From Mytilisepta virgata (taxonomy: Eukaryota > Mollusca > Bivalvia > Mytilida > Mytilidae), in assembly GCA_028015205.1 (NCBI GenBank), contig CM051514.1, positions 6,448,001 to 6,512,000 of the forward strand: a stretch of DNA of 64,000 nucleotides, written 5' to 3'. A program made the position numbers and the translations under genes. This document shows, in pieces, positions 1 through 10,675 of this stretch. Under the pieces are notes generated by a model, which worked only from the letters and a program-made list of their open reading frames with translations, did not search any database and had not been told where the DNA came from. Numbering within the stretch: position 1 is the stretch's first letter; every line of letters starts with the position of its first letter.

Positions 1-385
1 CCAAAAAAGTTACTAAAAATACTGTAAATTTCTGAATATCGCTTTGGGAGAGTTTTAACACAAATTTGCCATTTTTGGGTCTTTAAGAAGGACAGTTATG
101 AAACAAACACATTGGAAATAGGCACCTTCTTCTTTGTACACTGCCTGCTATGTCAAAATTACTGAGACATTAATGCTTGTATATTTTGTGATAATTAGTA
201 GGTAATTTTGACATTAATATGACAATAACTAATGAACATAAAATCACAGTTTTTACATAAAATTGCAAAAAAGATGAATTATAGGATGTGTTTGTCTAAC
301 TGGCACTTTAATACACTATACACCCAAATACAGCAAAAAAAGACCCAAGTACACTTGACCTTTAGACGACTTTCTTTTTGGTATA

Positions 386-744
386 GGGACCGCCTCGGTG
401 GTCTCGTGGTAGCGTGCTCGCCCCGAGTGCGGAAGGTCGCGGGTTCGATCCCCGGCCGGGTCAAACCAAAGACATTAAAATTGGTATTTGCTGCTTCTCC
501 GCCAAGCACGCGACATATAGGAGCAAGAGCAAAGACTGGTTGGCTCGGAGTCAGTATAATGTGTCCGAGTGAGGTGATGTGTCTTCCTGCGGACAGTTAC
601 CTCGTGAGCTAGCACATTAAAAATCCGACTTAGCGTGTAGGTCTAGTACAAAGCAGGGATCATATTCATTATCATATCAACATGTTCTCGTCCTGATATG
701 CACCTGGTTGCCACTGGACGTTAAACAATAATTCATCCATCCAT
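386..744 (+). mobile_element. tRNA-derived SINE with intact target-site duplication
   Basis: The head resembles a tRNA: a box A-like TGGTCTCGTGGTAGCG near 398-413 and a box B-like GGTTCGATCCCC near 442-453, the two parts of an internal RNA polymerase III promoter. A non-tRNA body follows, and a tail containing CCACTGGACGTTAAACAA shared with other repeats in this window. The 12-bp duplication CTTTTTGGTATA flanks it at 374-385 and 745-756, which shows insertion by target-primed reverse transcription and gives exact borders. Open frames across it are incidental. Confidence 0.9.
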
Positions 745-745
745 C

Positions 746-1549
746 TTTTTGGTATATCTATTTATTTTGTCCATATAACCATGTTGCCGTGCATGCTTAA
801 TCTGTACATGTATTGCATTGTGTTTGTTAAATTGTGTGTTTTGCTTTGACCCGTATGGGTGTAATTTGCAAATAAATAAATAAATAAATATAAGTGTAAT
901 TGCTGTATTTATTTTTTTTCATTTTTAGTTAGTATTTTAAACTTTCTGAAATTTAAGAGAGTTTATGATACGTTTAAAGCTTAAATGGTAAGATCAATGT
1001 ATTTATGTATGTCTTGTAGTGTAATTTATGTCTTGTCCCTACAATAGGGATTTTTTGCATTAATAAAGTTCTTTTAACGTTAAATATCATATAATAGGAT
1101 CTGTTGAAATATGCCCGGGCAGTAAATCGACATTGTGTAAGTGCTACCACTGTGTAGAGGCATCTGCTGGTTGATTCAAGTCCTCGAGATTTATTGCCCA
1201 ATTGCTGTTTTCTTGGTTCTTGAAGGAAACTGAAAATTCAAATTTAATCTTTTTTTTATTCAAACTGACGCTTTGCGCAGCCAGGTAAACGGGTATTTGC
1301 AACATTAAAATTTACGTTTGAACCACATCAAATACAAGATGGTTTTTCCATTCTAATGTAATCTAATGAATAAAGTTTTCAATATTCTCAATTTATATAT
1401 GAAAAATTAAATTGAATCGCATTTTAAAAGCAGTTTTCGGTTATTTTTTTGTTGTTGTCCAACATCAATTTCTCCGAACTACATGTATGGCGACCGTGCT
1501 TGGCTACAGATAGGTAAACAGTCTCTTATCCAATAAAATTGCTGTTACA
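746..1549. other. No gene seen; AT-rich intergenic DNA
   Basis: I see no supported coding exon or RNA gene. A short AAAT-type microsatellite lies at about 872-890. Short open frames here have no family features. Confidence 0.5.
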
Positions 1550-1738
1550 TTCTCATTGCATTATGTATCTGAGATCATTTTTATTAAAAATCTGTCTAAA
1601 AATGAAAAACTAAAATTCATCCTCAATCCTTCATCACGAGAACAAATAAATAAATTAAGCTCTGCATGGGAAACTGTGTCACTAGATTGTGGATCGACAG
1701 AGGACTTGTTAATTTGTATACTTGTGAACAACAAATAA
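1550..1738 (+). pseudogene. LINE C-terminal remnant (probable)
   Basis: The plus-strand frame contains NEKLKFILNPSSREQINKL, which resembles the extreme C-terminus of the LINE remnants at 6190 and 34079 (both carry ILNP followed by a short helix-like end). No reverse transcriptase or endonuclease motifs are present, so this would be a 5'-truncated dead copy. The assignment rests on one short motif. Confidence 0.4.
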
Positions 1739-1759
1739 CAAATATACATACTAGTATAC

Positions 1760-2937
1760 GGACACCGTTTTTTATCCTTGTTTTGTGTGTTATTTATATG
1801 TACTGATTAGCAAATAATTATTCTCTTTATTAGTAATTGCAATATTTCGATGCAGTTTGTTTTGTTTTATTTTTTTGTATAAAATTTTGTAACTTAAAAT
1901 AACACAAAATGACTTAGGATTTAATTAATTAATGGTAGAAGAACAGCAGTATAGTACATTTTCTATTATACCAATTTTGATCAAGGCCGAACATGTTGAA
2001 AGCAAGTTAATCTCGAAACATTGAAGAGGAGATCAGAAAAATCACCAAAAGGGTAAATCCAAAGCCTTCTAATGACAGAACTGTGCAAAAAATAACATTT
2101 TTTATGAAAATAAATTTTAACGTTTCAATTCACGCTGGTATCGAAATACAAGCAAGTGAGTTGTGCAATAAAGAAGCTGTTAAAACAAGCTTAAAGCTAT
2201 TTGTTTCCTTAACATAATAAAAAGAATGTGACTTGCTTTCCAAAATTTTAGCTGATGAAGATTAAGCTAGATGTGAACATTGTACATAGAGAATTTAATA
2301 TTTGAGTTTATTAAGATTACAGATATATAGTGATATGCATGGTATATAAACTAATTTTCAAGAAACCGGATTACTAAAGATTGCAGCAGTATTACCTGAA
2401 AGGTTCACTTGTCGCAGAATAGTCCATTTCAGCATCAGTTTTCACATCAACACCAATCCATGGCATCATTTAGTAATACTTGGTATTGAGACCGAACAGT
2501 ACATTGCTGGTTTTAACTCGTTTTAAGGGTACCCAAACCTTCATCTAAAAGTCTAAAAATATTATTATGATAGTATTATTTGTACCAAAGTGAGTTCTAG
2601 CAATAAGTGATGGGTTGTATAAATTCAAAAATCATGGTCAAGTATTAGTAATTCAAATAACATGTAAATGAATTTTCATGCGAATCGGTCATGTTTTTTC
2701 TATGGAATAATAAAATGTTATTCATTTCTAATTAATAACGTTATTGTCTCTGATGTAAGGGCCTGGAGGGAATTTCACGTAGAATCTAATAAATTTTAAC
2801 AGCACCAGTAATATCCTCTTGTCTCAGGATAATGTATATGAACAAAATGGGCTATAAATCAATCAAACTAAAGCATCGGAGAAAAGGGATGAGAACAAGA
2901 AAATATCAGAAACATATACAAATAAAAATACAAATCA
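1760..2937. other. No gene seen
   Basis: AT-rich sequence without a supportable exon, RNA gene or complete repeat. Homopolymer-rich patches only. Confidence 0.45.
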
Positions 2938-3247
2938 ATAATTGATTATTGTTTTCTTAATATCCAGTGGCAAATATTTGGGATGGGCAGGGGAGGGGGG
3001 GTGGGGGTGGGACAATTTTGACCGCAACTGTAAAAGGGTGGCTGGTTGGCTAGGGTCGGGTATTTAAGCCTTCCGTAGCGGCCATTAGCCTAATCCTCTA
3101 AAACTACAGAAGGGGTCTTTTGCGTGCAGGGATCGTGGCATTCTCAAAAAAAAAAGTCTACTGACAATCTCAAAATGAGAGGGGGGAGGGGGTGCGCTAA
3201 GCAGCTCTATGGGTTAAGCTCCTGTGACCCATCACAGGTTCCTTGTA
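2938..3247 (-). mobile_element. SINE-like repeat, CCACTGGACGTTAA tail family
   Basis: Read on the minus strand, this carries the body shared with the repeat at 19660-20059: the CCATCACAGG region, the CTACAGAAGGGGTCTTT region and the AAATATTTGCCACTGGA tail. It contains a G-rich run near 2985-3010. No tRNA head is visible, so it is either 5'-truncated or a differently headed subfamily. Confidence 0.65.
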
Positions 3248-3638
3248 TCAACGATTGCATGAAAAAGTAATATGTAATGTGATAAACGAGAAATACGACG
3301 GATACGAGATTAATGTTTATCAGTTACAGTGTAACTCACGGTATACTGGAACAGAAGACAAAACGAAAGCAAGCAGCCTTTTACTCCATGTCCTGCTCTT
3401 CAGTTTGAAGGTAGTAGAAAGGTATTCAACAACCAGTAAAAACCTCACACTTTATTACAAGATCAAGAGTAGCCTTAGCTTCGTCTTATTCGGTAGTACT
3501 TCCATTCAGAAACTTCCTTATTTTTTTACACACGAGGGAGTCGAGTATTCCTGCATACGTTGTAATTTGTTTACCCAACAAAAACTTCAGCGAAATTTGA
3601 ACCGAGACAAATTTCAAGCATTGATTGTTATTGCTTAA
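3243..3638 (+). CDS. Unassigned 131-codon open frame between two repeats
   Basis: I do not recognise this product. The frame is long for this AT-rich sequence and has mixed composition with 4 cysteines, but no signal peptide, membrane segment or domain motif that I can name. It sits between two same-orientation repeat copies (2938-3247 and 3619-3950), and its last codons lie inside the second. It may be chance, a captured exon or part of a larger repeat. No promoter or splice signal supports it as a gene. Confidence 0.15.
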   Translation: MYQRLHEKVICNVINEKYDGYEINVYQLQCNSRYTGTEDKTKASSLLLHVLLFSLKVVERYSTTSKNLTLYYKIKSSLSFVLFGSTSIQKLPYFFTHEGVEYSCIRCNLFTQQKLQRNLNRDKFQALIVIA

Positions 3639-3950
3639 CGTGCAGTGGCAAATAATTCATGCTTCCCCAGGACGAAAACCAGTTCAACAATTTATCAAAT
3701 ATCATTCAAATCGGGATGGGAAAGACACAAAGGGGAACCGATTTTGACTGTCGATGGTTGGGTATGGTCGGATATTTTGTCTACTCTTTTTTGAAAACTA
3801 CAGAAGGGGTCTGTAGCGTACAGAGAGTGTGATATTCTCCAAAACACGTTACCAACTATAGTCCGCAGTCAGTCTTTCTGTATTATGATCTGACAACCAC
3901 CGAATGTCTGTGGGTTGATCTCCGTTGATACATCACAGATGCCTAGCGGA
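3619..3950 (-). mobile_element. SINE-like repeat, CCACTGGACGTTAA tail family
   Basis: A minus-strand copy of the family at 2938-3247, in the same orientation. It has the TTGCCACTGCACG tail (one change), the GAACTGGTTTTCGTCC region, the CTACAGAAGGGGTCT block and an end with ACATCACAG. It is more diverged than the copy at 19660-20059. Confidence 0.65.
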
Positions 3951-4490
3951 ATCTATTGAGAAAATAACAGTAACACTTTACAAAAGAAAATCGCCAGAAA
4001 GCCTGTTTCCACAACTGTATTTATCACTAACGGCTGAAATGGAGTTATTATAATGATATATTCTCTCATGAACAAGAACCCAAAATGGAAAAATAGCATG
4101 TCAAACACGAGAAGAAATTTTAACCGATTCAATATCAATTATACAAGGTACAGGATTAATGCATAATAGAGTCTACCTTATGCTATACAGGAAAATATAA
4201 GGATATTAAGTAAGGTTGACGGAGATAATATCTCATACAATAGAACAAGGAAAAGATTACAGCCAGGGGCCTTTGACAAAGAAAAACACCACAAAACAAA
4301 AACTAATTGCCAAGGAAACATTAAAGTTAAAAATTCAAGAAAAAAAATTGAAGATAACAACAATATTTTATACATGATGTCTTGTTCTTGTTTCTTTTGT
4401 GGCTGTGTTTATTGTTTTTGTGTTTATATCCTATATTGCTATATCATCTGTCCTGTGGTTTCTTTTGTGTTATCGATTTTTGTCTTTTGT
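3951..4490. other. No gene seen
   Basis: AT-rich sequence. Two short minus-strand open frames of about 60 codons have no family features. Confidence 0.45.
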
Positions 4491-4768
4491 ATGGTAAGCC
4501 GTTTTACTATTTAGTCTAACTTCAAGACATCTCATATAATATATAAGATATCTTATATAATCTAGTTTTTATAAGATATCTAATACACTTTATAAGATAT
4601 CTCATAAAGTTTATAAGATATCTCATATAATTTATAAGATATCTTATAAAAAAAATTATATGAGATATCTTATAAACTATATAAGATATCTTATAAACTA
4701 TATGAGATATCTTATAAAGTTAATTAGATATCTTGAAGCTAGAATAAATAGTAAAACGACTTGCCATA
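4491..4768. mobile_element. Small foldback element with phased GATATC palindromes
   Basis: Imperfect inverted repeats of about 42 bp (4491-4532 and 4727-4768; core GTTTTACTATTTA with TCAAGAYATC at the inner edge) enclose an AT-rich array. GATATC occurs at 4547, 4575, 4596, 4617, 4638, 4664, 4685, 4706 and 4727, so most spacings are exactly 21 bp. The inverted repeats resemble the inner inverted repeats of the giant element at 15521-16930, so the two belong to one family. Confidence 0.8.
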
Positions 4769-5659
4769 TTTTTGGATACCCCCTTTCCAATAAGATATCT
4801 GAAGAACTCACAAATTTAATGCTGTTATATATTGTATTTAAGAAGATACATCTTTAACTTGCTGTTAGGTATGACCTTTAACCCCTAAGGCGATGAAGAC
4901 TTGAAAAGCAAACAAACTGAGGCACCAAAAATCCAAAAAAGAGCTGTTCACTTTTTATTCTATGTTGCATTAATTATTGCATGTTTGTTACGTAAGACTC
5001 CAAATCTGTCTTTTACCTTACTAGGAAATATTAAAACTTTGTTTATGCATGTTTGGGGTCCAAATTTCACGTAGAAGCCATGATGTTGCTCTTTATTGCA
5101 ATTTAACGCAAATATTCTTATTGTTTTGATAACTACAGTTGTATAAGCTACATCATAAAGGTTTCAACTTATATATGATTTGTCTTAAGAAAACACAAAC
5201 AGGAACTGAAATTAATAATAATGGGGCGTTTATTTTTTGTTCTCTTTGAAAAAAGTCGTAAAAATGTCTCATAATATGTTTGTTTTTTATTTTTATGATA
5301 TTTTATAAATGACAATAGGCCATGCTTCTTAATTTGATTGTCAAGATATTTTGACATTTATTATAATTTTAATTATCATATGTCCCATTTGGCAAGAAAG
5401 TGATTTCAAAAGAATTTCATTTAGAGATAATTTATGTATACATCATATGATTTTCCCTTTAATTTGAAAATTATTTTTTTTATTTGTCTTACTTCCTAGA
5501 ATGTACAGGATAAAGTGGTCATGTTAAACAAATAAATGTTAACACGACACTTGTGTGATGATCTGCAGATTCATTATTGCATAACGCGATCTGTTTTAGC
5601 AATTGTAGTAATCACAAATATGGGATATTTCATAAATTTATTAATGCAAATAATCGCAC
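4769..5659. other. No gene seen
   Basis: AT-rich sequence with no supportable exon. Nothing here repeats elsewhere in the window that I could see. Confidence 0.45.
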
Positions 5660-5826
5660 TAAGGGTTATGCATATACATATACAATACAGTCATTGTCGG
5701 AAAATATAAAATTTATTGGGGCGAGCTTTAGTGAGCCTTTTCCCCATGTTTCGCAGCGAGCCCAAATAATTTTATATTTCCCGACAATGACTTTGTATTG
5801 TCTTTATCCTGCAATCCCCTTTAGAT
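5660..5826. mobile_element. Foldback (palindromic) element
   Basis: The arms start ACAATACAGTCATTGTCGG at 5692 and end CCGACAATGACTTTGTATTG at 5800, with similarity continuing outward to about 5660 and 5826. The loop contains GGGCGAGC..GCGAGCCC. This is typical of a MITE or foldback transposon. No coding capacity. Confidence 0.7.
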
Positions 5827-6189
5827 GAGTAAAATGCCTTAGAATTACGTTTGAAGTTGAAATGGACTAGGTTATTGACCTAATACGACTAAAATTTATT
5901 CCACCCCTCTTATTAGACCGGAAATTGCTTGATTGCAGGATAAACAAAAATACAAGACATTACAATGGCATGACTCGGTGCACGAGGATTGCTAGTAAAT
6001 TTCAATATAACCCGGAATTTATACATGTGTACTTTAAATTTACAGTTGCAAAAATGAGAACAAATACTTTAGAACTAAAATTACAATTATTATATATATA
6101 GTAAAGAAAAGCGAAAAGGATCATCGGCGAAACAACAATCATCTGAATTAACAACAACTGTCCCTGAAGGGTATTCATATATTTAACAA

Positions 6190-6545
6190 ATTCAAATTAC
6201 TTTATTGTCCTTAAACATAGTTTGTGACAACAACAAAAAAAAAACAGATTAACAAATATACACAATATTGAACATTATAAACACAAATAACAAGCAAAAA
6301 GTGACTAGTCCCCTGTCCTCAGTTTCAAAAATTGTTTTAAAAAGGAACCGGTGTCTTTTACTTGCTATTTTTGGGAGGACGCTGGGTTCAAAATAAAGAC
6401 AAGTTTTTCTTCATCGGTTAAATTTGTGAAATTTGAATCTTCGGCAGAAAAATTTCGAAAACTTATATGTCGTAATGCTTCATTTAATTTACAATTTAAT
6501 ATGAAATGTACATTAGTTTGATGAAATATTACACTCTCTCTCATT
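6190..6545 (-). pseudogene. LINE 3' end remnant
   Basis: On the minus strand the sequence reads LTDEEKLVFILNPASSQK, a stop codon, then FLKQFLKLRTGD and stop. This matches the C-terminal end pattern of the LINE remnant at 34079 (ILNP followed by SFIQQSLELRKGD). It is followed by a 3' UTR ending in CAATAAAGTAATTTGAATTTG, a polyadenylation-like signal with TTTGAAT units. It is a 5'-truncated dead copy of a non-LTR retrotransposon. Confidence 0.6.
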
Positions 6546-6780
6546 CACAACCACCTATCTCTCTAATTCATAACAACTGATTATGGTTAAATCTTTACAA
6601 TATGGCGAGTAATATCAAAATTTTGGAATGTGATTCGATGATATAAATCCCGTGTGAAGTGTGTGTATCACCCTATTTAGATACACACAATTATGGTTGC
6701 AAAATCGTTTCCGAATAATAATGGCTATGAAAGAGATTGAAAATAAGCCCAGAGCGGATTTTGCAGCTATACTCGTGTGT

Positions 6781-6937
6781 AATGAGGAACCAGAGTGAGT
6801 TCTCTTTTCCTAACCAATGTAGGTAAGGGAGATAATTAAATTCTCTCCCTTTTGTCCTCAGACTAAAAGGGAGACAAATTTATTATCTCCCTTACCTACA
6901 TTGGTTAGGAAAAGATAACTCACTCTGGTTTCTCATT
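6781..6937. mobile_element. 157-bp palindromic MITE, copy 1
   Basis: The near-complete hairpin runs from AATGAGGAACCAGAGTGAG to CACTCTGGTTTCTCATT. The arms include CCTAACCAATGTAGGTAAGG and its complement, and the centre holds CTCTCCCTTTTGTCC..AAAAGGGAGA. Two further copies of exactly 157 bp lie at 13759 (inverted) and 62602. I could not see a clear target-site duplication. Confidence 0.88.
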
Positions 6938-7569
6938 CCTTTAATTTTAAAATAAATCAGGATAATGTGAAAATTTAACATTATCAAGTATTATGCATGT
7001 GAGACATAAGCAGGCGTACTCTTAAAATGTTATCTGTCAATTAGAATATCTGTTCATTATACAAGTTAAATACTCTTTCATCTTTATAAGTCGTCCATAA
7101 CCCAAATATTTTCGTTTTAAGAATAAATGATATAGTATTGCTTTAAGGTCAATTAAAACACGGTCACCTATAAACCTGGAAAATATTTCTTATCAATCTT
7201 AACGTCATTTGCATCAATTGTAAATTTCGGTGTCTGTCAGTATTGTGTTTCCGAGTGGAAAGACTATAGCATTATTTTTGCTGTAAGGAGTTAATATTTT
7301 TTTTGAAAAATTTCATAATAGCTGTAAGAAAACAAGTTGATATATTAAGCAGTAATCCAGCCAGCTTAAAATAGAGAAGTGCAGCACCCTGTGCGCCTTC
7401 CAATGCACCCTTCTTCCTTCCAGTGCTTCCCTCTGCTCTCTACAATAATTATAATATGAAAATATAGTAAAAAGTGTTTTAACACACATAAACAAGAAAT
7501 TGAATTAAAGAGTACAAAGAGATTAATAGAACTCCTAAAATGGCATTAGCTAAGTGAATATAATTCATA

Positions 7570-8217
7570 GGCCAGGTTTTCGAAGATGGTCTTACGACGT
7601 GTCACAGTCATAAAATGTGTTTTCGAAAGGGTCGCAACTTGTGACATGTCACAAAATTTGTCACAAAGTTACGACACCAAAGAAGGTGTCGTAAGATGGT
7701 CTTATAATGATCGTATGATGTATAGAAGCACTAATAATTCGTTAAGCGGGAATTTGAATGTTCGAACCCTAGGTATTTTTATTCATATTAAAATAGAGTA
7801 GACCGATAAACTTTTACAATGGTTTTATTGATCCATGTTAATAGATTGTCACATTCCATAATTGATTTACATGTAAATGCATGTTACACATGTACAGTAA
7901 ACGTATATGCATTAATCATTTTTAAAATGCTATTAAAATTAAAATTAATTAAACGTTATTTTTATTTATTTTTTCTTCTTTTAGTTACATGTACTTTTTA
8001 AAAATTAAATTACGTACTTTGTTAAATCATTTAAACTTTCATTATTTGTCATTACTGACTTGCGATGGTCATATGATCATCGTAGAGTTCTATGATTGTC
8101 GTAGGATACCTTTGTTTTACATCATACGATAGGTCGTAAGACCATCATAACTTAGTCGCAAGTAATGTCATAAGATATGTCTTACGATCAATTTTACGAT
8201 ATTTTCGAAAACCTGCC
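7570..8217. mobile_element. Non-coding element with CAGGTTTTCGAA inverted ends
   Basis: GCCAGGTTTTCGAAGATGG at the left mirrors the right end, ATTTTCGAAAACCTGCC. Subterminal GTCTTACGAC and GTCGTAAGA motifs recur in both orientations on both flanks, as in MITE-like DNA elements with repeated subterminal binding sites. The internal 60-71 codon frames show no transposase features. Confidence 0.65.
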
Positions 8218-9696
8218 CCCCAGGTCTATCCATTTACGACAACCAGTCCCACTGTATGTATTTATTCAGACTTGGATATTTTCATTTCATATTATTTGGT
8301 GTATCCAGGATTTTAACATACTTTCTATTTGTCGCTATTTGCAAGCTAATCTAATCTCTCCTACCACAGGAATTCAAATTGTGATCTCCGAATGAAACGA
8401 AAAGTATCCCAATTTCATAAAGCATTCTTAATTGTCCATTACACGTAGTAAAAACAATCTTTACATTTTTTTGCCAAATCACGAACAAAATACATCAGTA
8501 ACAATTACAAAGGTGAAATTAATCAACAAAGCACCAAGGGTGTATTCTGCACATCTGTTTACCGGAGGTGTGATCCAGTAATAAATTATCTGTTAATGTA
8601 CAACAAAGATTACTGGGTGAAAATAATTAGAACAAATTTGAAAGATATATAACATATATATATTTACATATATATATATATGACCTACATTTCTTGCAAT
8701 TAATTAAGTTTGCATTTAACCGTTTACCTGTTTTTTTTGTGATTCCCGTGATAAACAAAAAAGTTTTGCAACTGAATTGTGATGATACGGAAAAATCAAA
8801 ATGCGTTTTAAATTTTTTGTAAATGTTTGCATTTACACGTATCATGAATTCGTTATATTTTTAATCTAAAATAAACAGTAAAAAACTTATGCCTTTAGTT
8901 AAAGAGTATAGGGCCATTTTCCCCTGAATTCTTTTCACTTCCCAGGCAAACATCTGTAGAATAAAGAACAGATATAATTCAGAGGACACTTGGACTAGGA
9001 GTAATATGCATAGAAACAAACACACGCACGATTTAATTCTAGTATCAAGACACTTGATCTCGTAATTTAATAGCTATTCTTCATCTTAAAAGATGTAAGG
9101 TATAGTTACTAATAGCCATGGCCTATTTTTGCTTTTATCTGGATTTTTCATTGTCTTTGCATTGACAACTTCAGTCTCTCAAAGATGTATGAAAAAATAA
9201 AAAGAATTTCATAAAATTTTGTCAAATACCAGTTTAAGGTATATATGATTGCATTATAAAAGAAAAAGTGGGGGTTCATGGCAAAACATTTCATGTTCAA
9301 GAAATGGATAAAACCCGAAGAATCCGAAAATCTGACAAAAAGATCAAAACGTGACCAGCGAGCATCCTTAAGTGACGACCGCCAGCTTTGTAATCGATAG
9401 TAGTTTCCATTTACCTCTTACTATGTATTATTTATATATCATATATTTCCATACGCACTTCTTTAAGGAACCATAATAGATCACGATCGCAAGTAATATT
9501 TTGAAGTAGGAATGTGAAGATACATGCATATCTTTCTGAAGTTTTAAAAACACACTTCGTTGTTTGTTGAATATGAGTTAGTTATAAAACATATAAAGGA
9601 CTACAAAATGCTTTAAATAAACTGTAAAAATATTGTTTTGATTGAAAATTAAGTGTCAATACAACAAAACCAAATCTTACTTTCCAAAAAACATTT
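8218..9696. other. No gene seen
   Basis: AT-rich sequence with a TATA-rich patch around 8645-8690. No supportable exon or repeat structure. Confidence 0.45.
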
Positions 9697-9803
9697 CCCA
9701 CCCACTTAAACATTGTCCCCCACTCAAACATTTTCTCCCACTCAAAAATTTCCCCCACTCAAACATTTTCTCCCACTCAAAACATTTTCTACCACTTAAA
9801 CGT
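9697..9803 (+). repeat. Short tandem repeat, about 17-19 bp unit
   Basis: About six degenerate copies of a unit like CCCCCACTCAAACATTTT, strongly C/T biased on the plus strand. It ends about 150 bp before the LINE remnant. Confidence 0.8.
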
Positions 9804-9949
9804 TTTTCTTCGGTGATAAATCTTTACCTACGGTTAGAGATTTTAAATACGTAGAGGACATAATAGACCACATGGGAAATTTTAAAAAGAATATACAAGA
9901 CCCATATGATACATATGTGATAAAGTTTCTTAGAAAACCTAATTTAACA

Positions 9950-10372
9950 AAACTAATTCATTAAAGAAAAATTAATCACATCTAAAAGTGATTCAAATCT
10001 ATACTTAGTTTCTTTATAGTAAATTTAAATATTCTATGGGTTTAGAAAATTATTTAATGCAATTAAAAAGTTTCACAAACAGACAGATTATCACAAAACT
10101 AAGACTTAGTGATCATTCGTTTGAGATAGAAACTGGTAGATATAAACAAATTCCAGGACATCAGAGATTATGTAAAACATGTAATATTATTGAAGATGAA
10201 GTCCTCTTCCTTTTATATTGTAAAATTCAGAATAAAAACAGAAAAGAATTAATGAAAAAATACAAGTTGATTTTCCATTTGTCGTCTATTGTTTAATTGC
10301 AGCATCTTCTTAATCCTAATTCGAGCCTTTCATCAGACATATATACCTTTCTAAATGAATCGTTAGAATGAC
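9950..10372 (+). pseudogene. Non-LTR retrotransposon (LINE) C-terminal remnant
   Basis: The frame through 10036-10296 reads LRLSDHSFEIETGRYKQIPG and then a Cys-rich segment, RLCKTCNIIEDEVLFLLYC. This pattern is characteristic of the region after reverse transcriptase in metazoan LINEs. After a frame break, 10302-10372 continues as HLLNPNSSLSSDIYTFLNES and then a stop, the usual end of the same protein. Upstream, an open stretch reads LYSKFKYSMGLENYL. No endonuclease or reverse transcriptase core is present, so this is a 5'-truncated, frameshifted dead copy. Confidence 0.8.
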
Positions 10373-10588
10373 GGTCAGAGGGTAATTGTAAACGTAATTT
10401 TGTCCGGGGTTGTAAATGTTCCGGGTGGAATAATTTCACTAGTGTAAATCGTACTCTAAATAGTGATTTTTGATTTTCTGTTGTTATAAAGTTTTGTAAA
10501 CAATAATATTGTCAAAATGTGATTCTTAGTCAGATAAATGTTTTGATTTCTTTGTTAAAAATGTGAGTTGTTTTCATTCTTCGTATAT

Positions 10589-10675
10589 GTAAGAGAATGA
10601 TAATCCCTTTCTTCATGATTAAGTACGAGCGTTAGCGAGTACTTATCATGAAGTAAGGGATTATCATTCTCTTAC
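10589..10675. mobile_element. Foldback hairpin element
   Basis: The left arm GTAAGAGAATGATAATCCC pairs with GGGATTATCATTCTCTTAC at the right. The centre has GTACGAGCGTTAGCGAGTAC. Probably a MITE remnant. Partial relatives of the arm appear at about 11521-11580. Confidence 0.7.

Noticed and set aside
386..470. A possible tRNA gene
   Set aside because: Only the A and B boxes resemble a tRNA; the sequence runs into a SINE body and has a target-site duplication. The same reasoning applies to the heads at 18350, 27618, 36486, 54903 and 55339.
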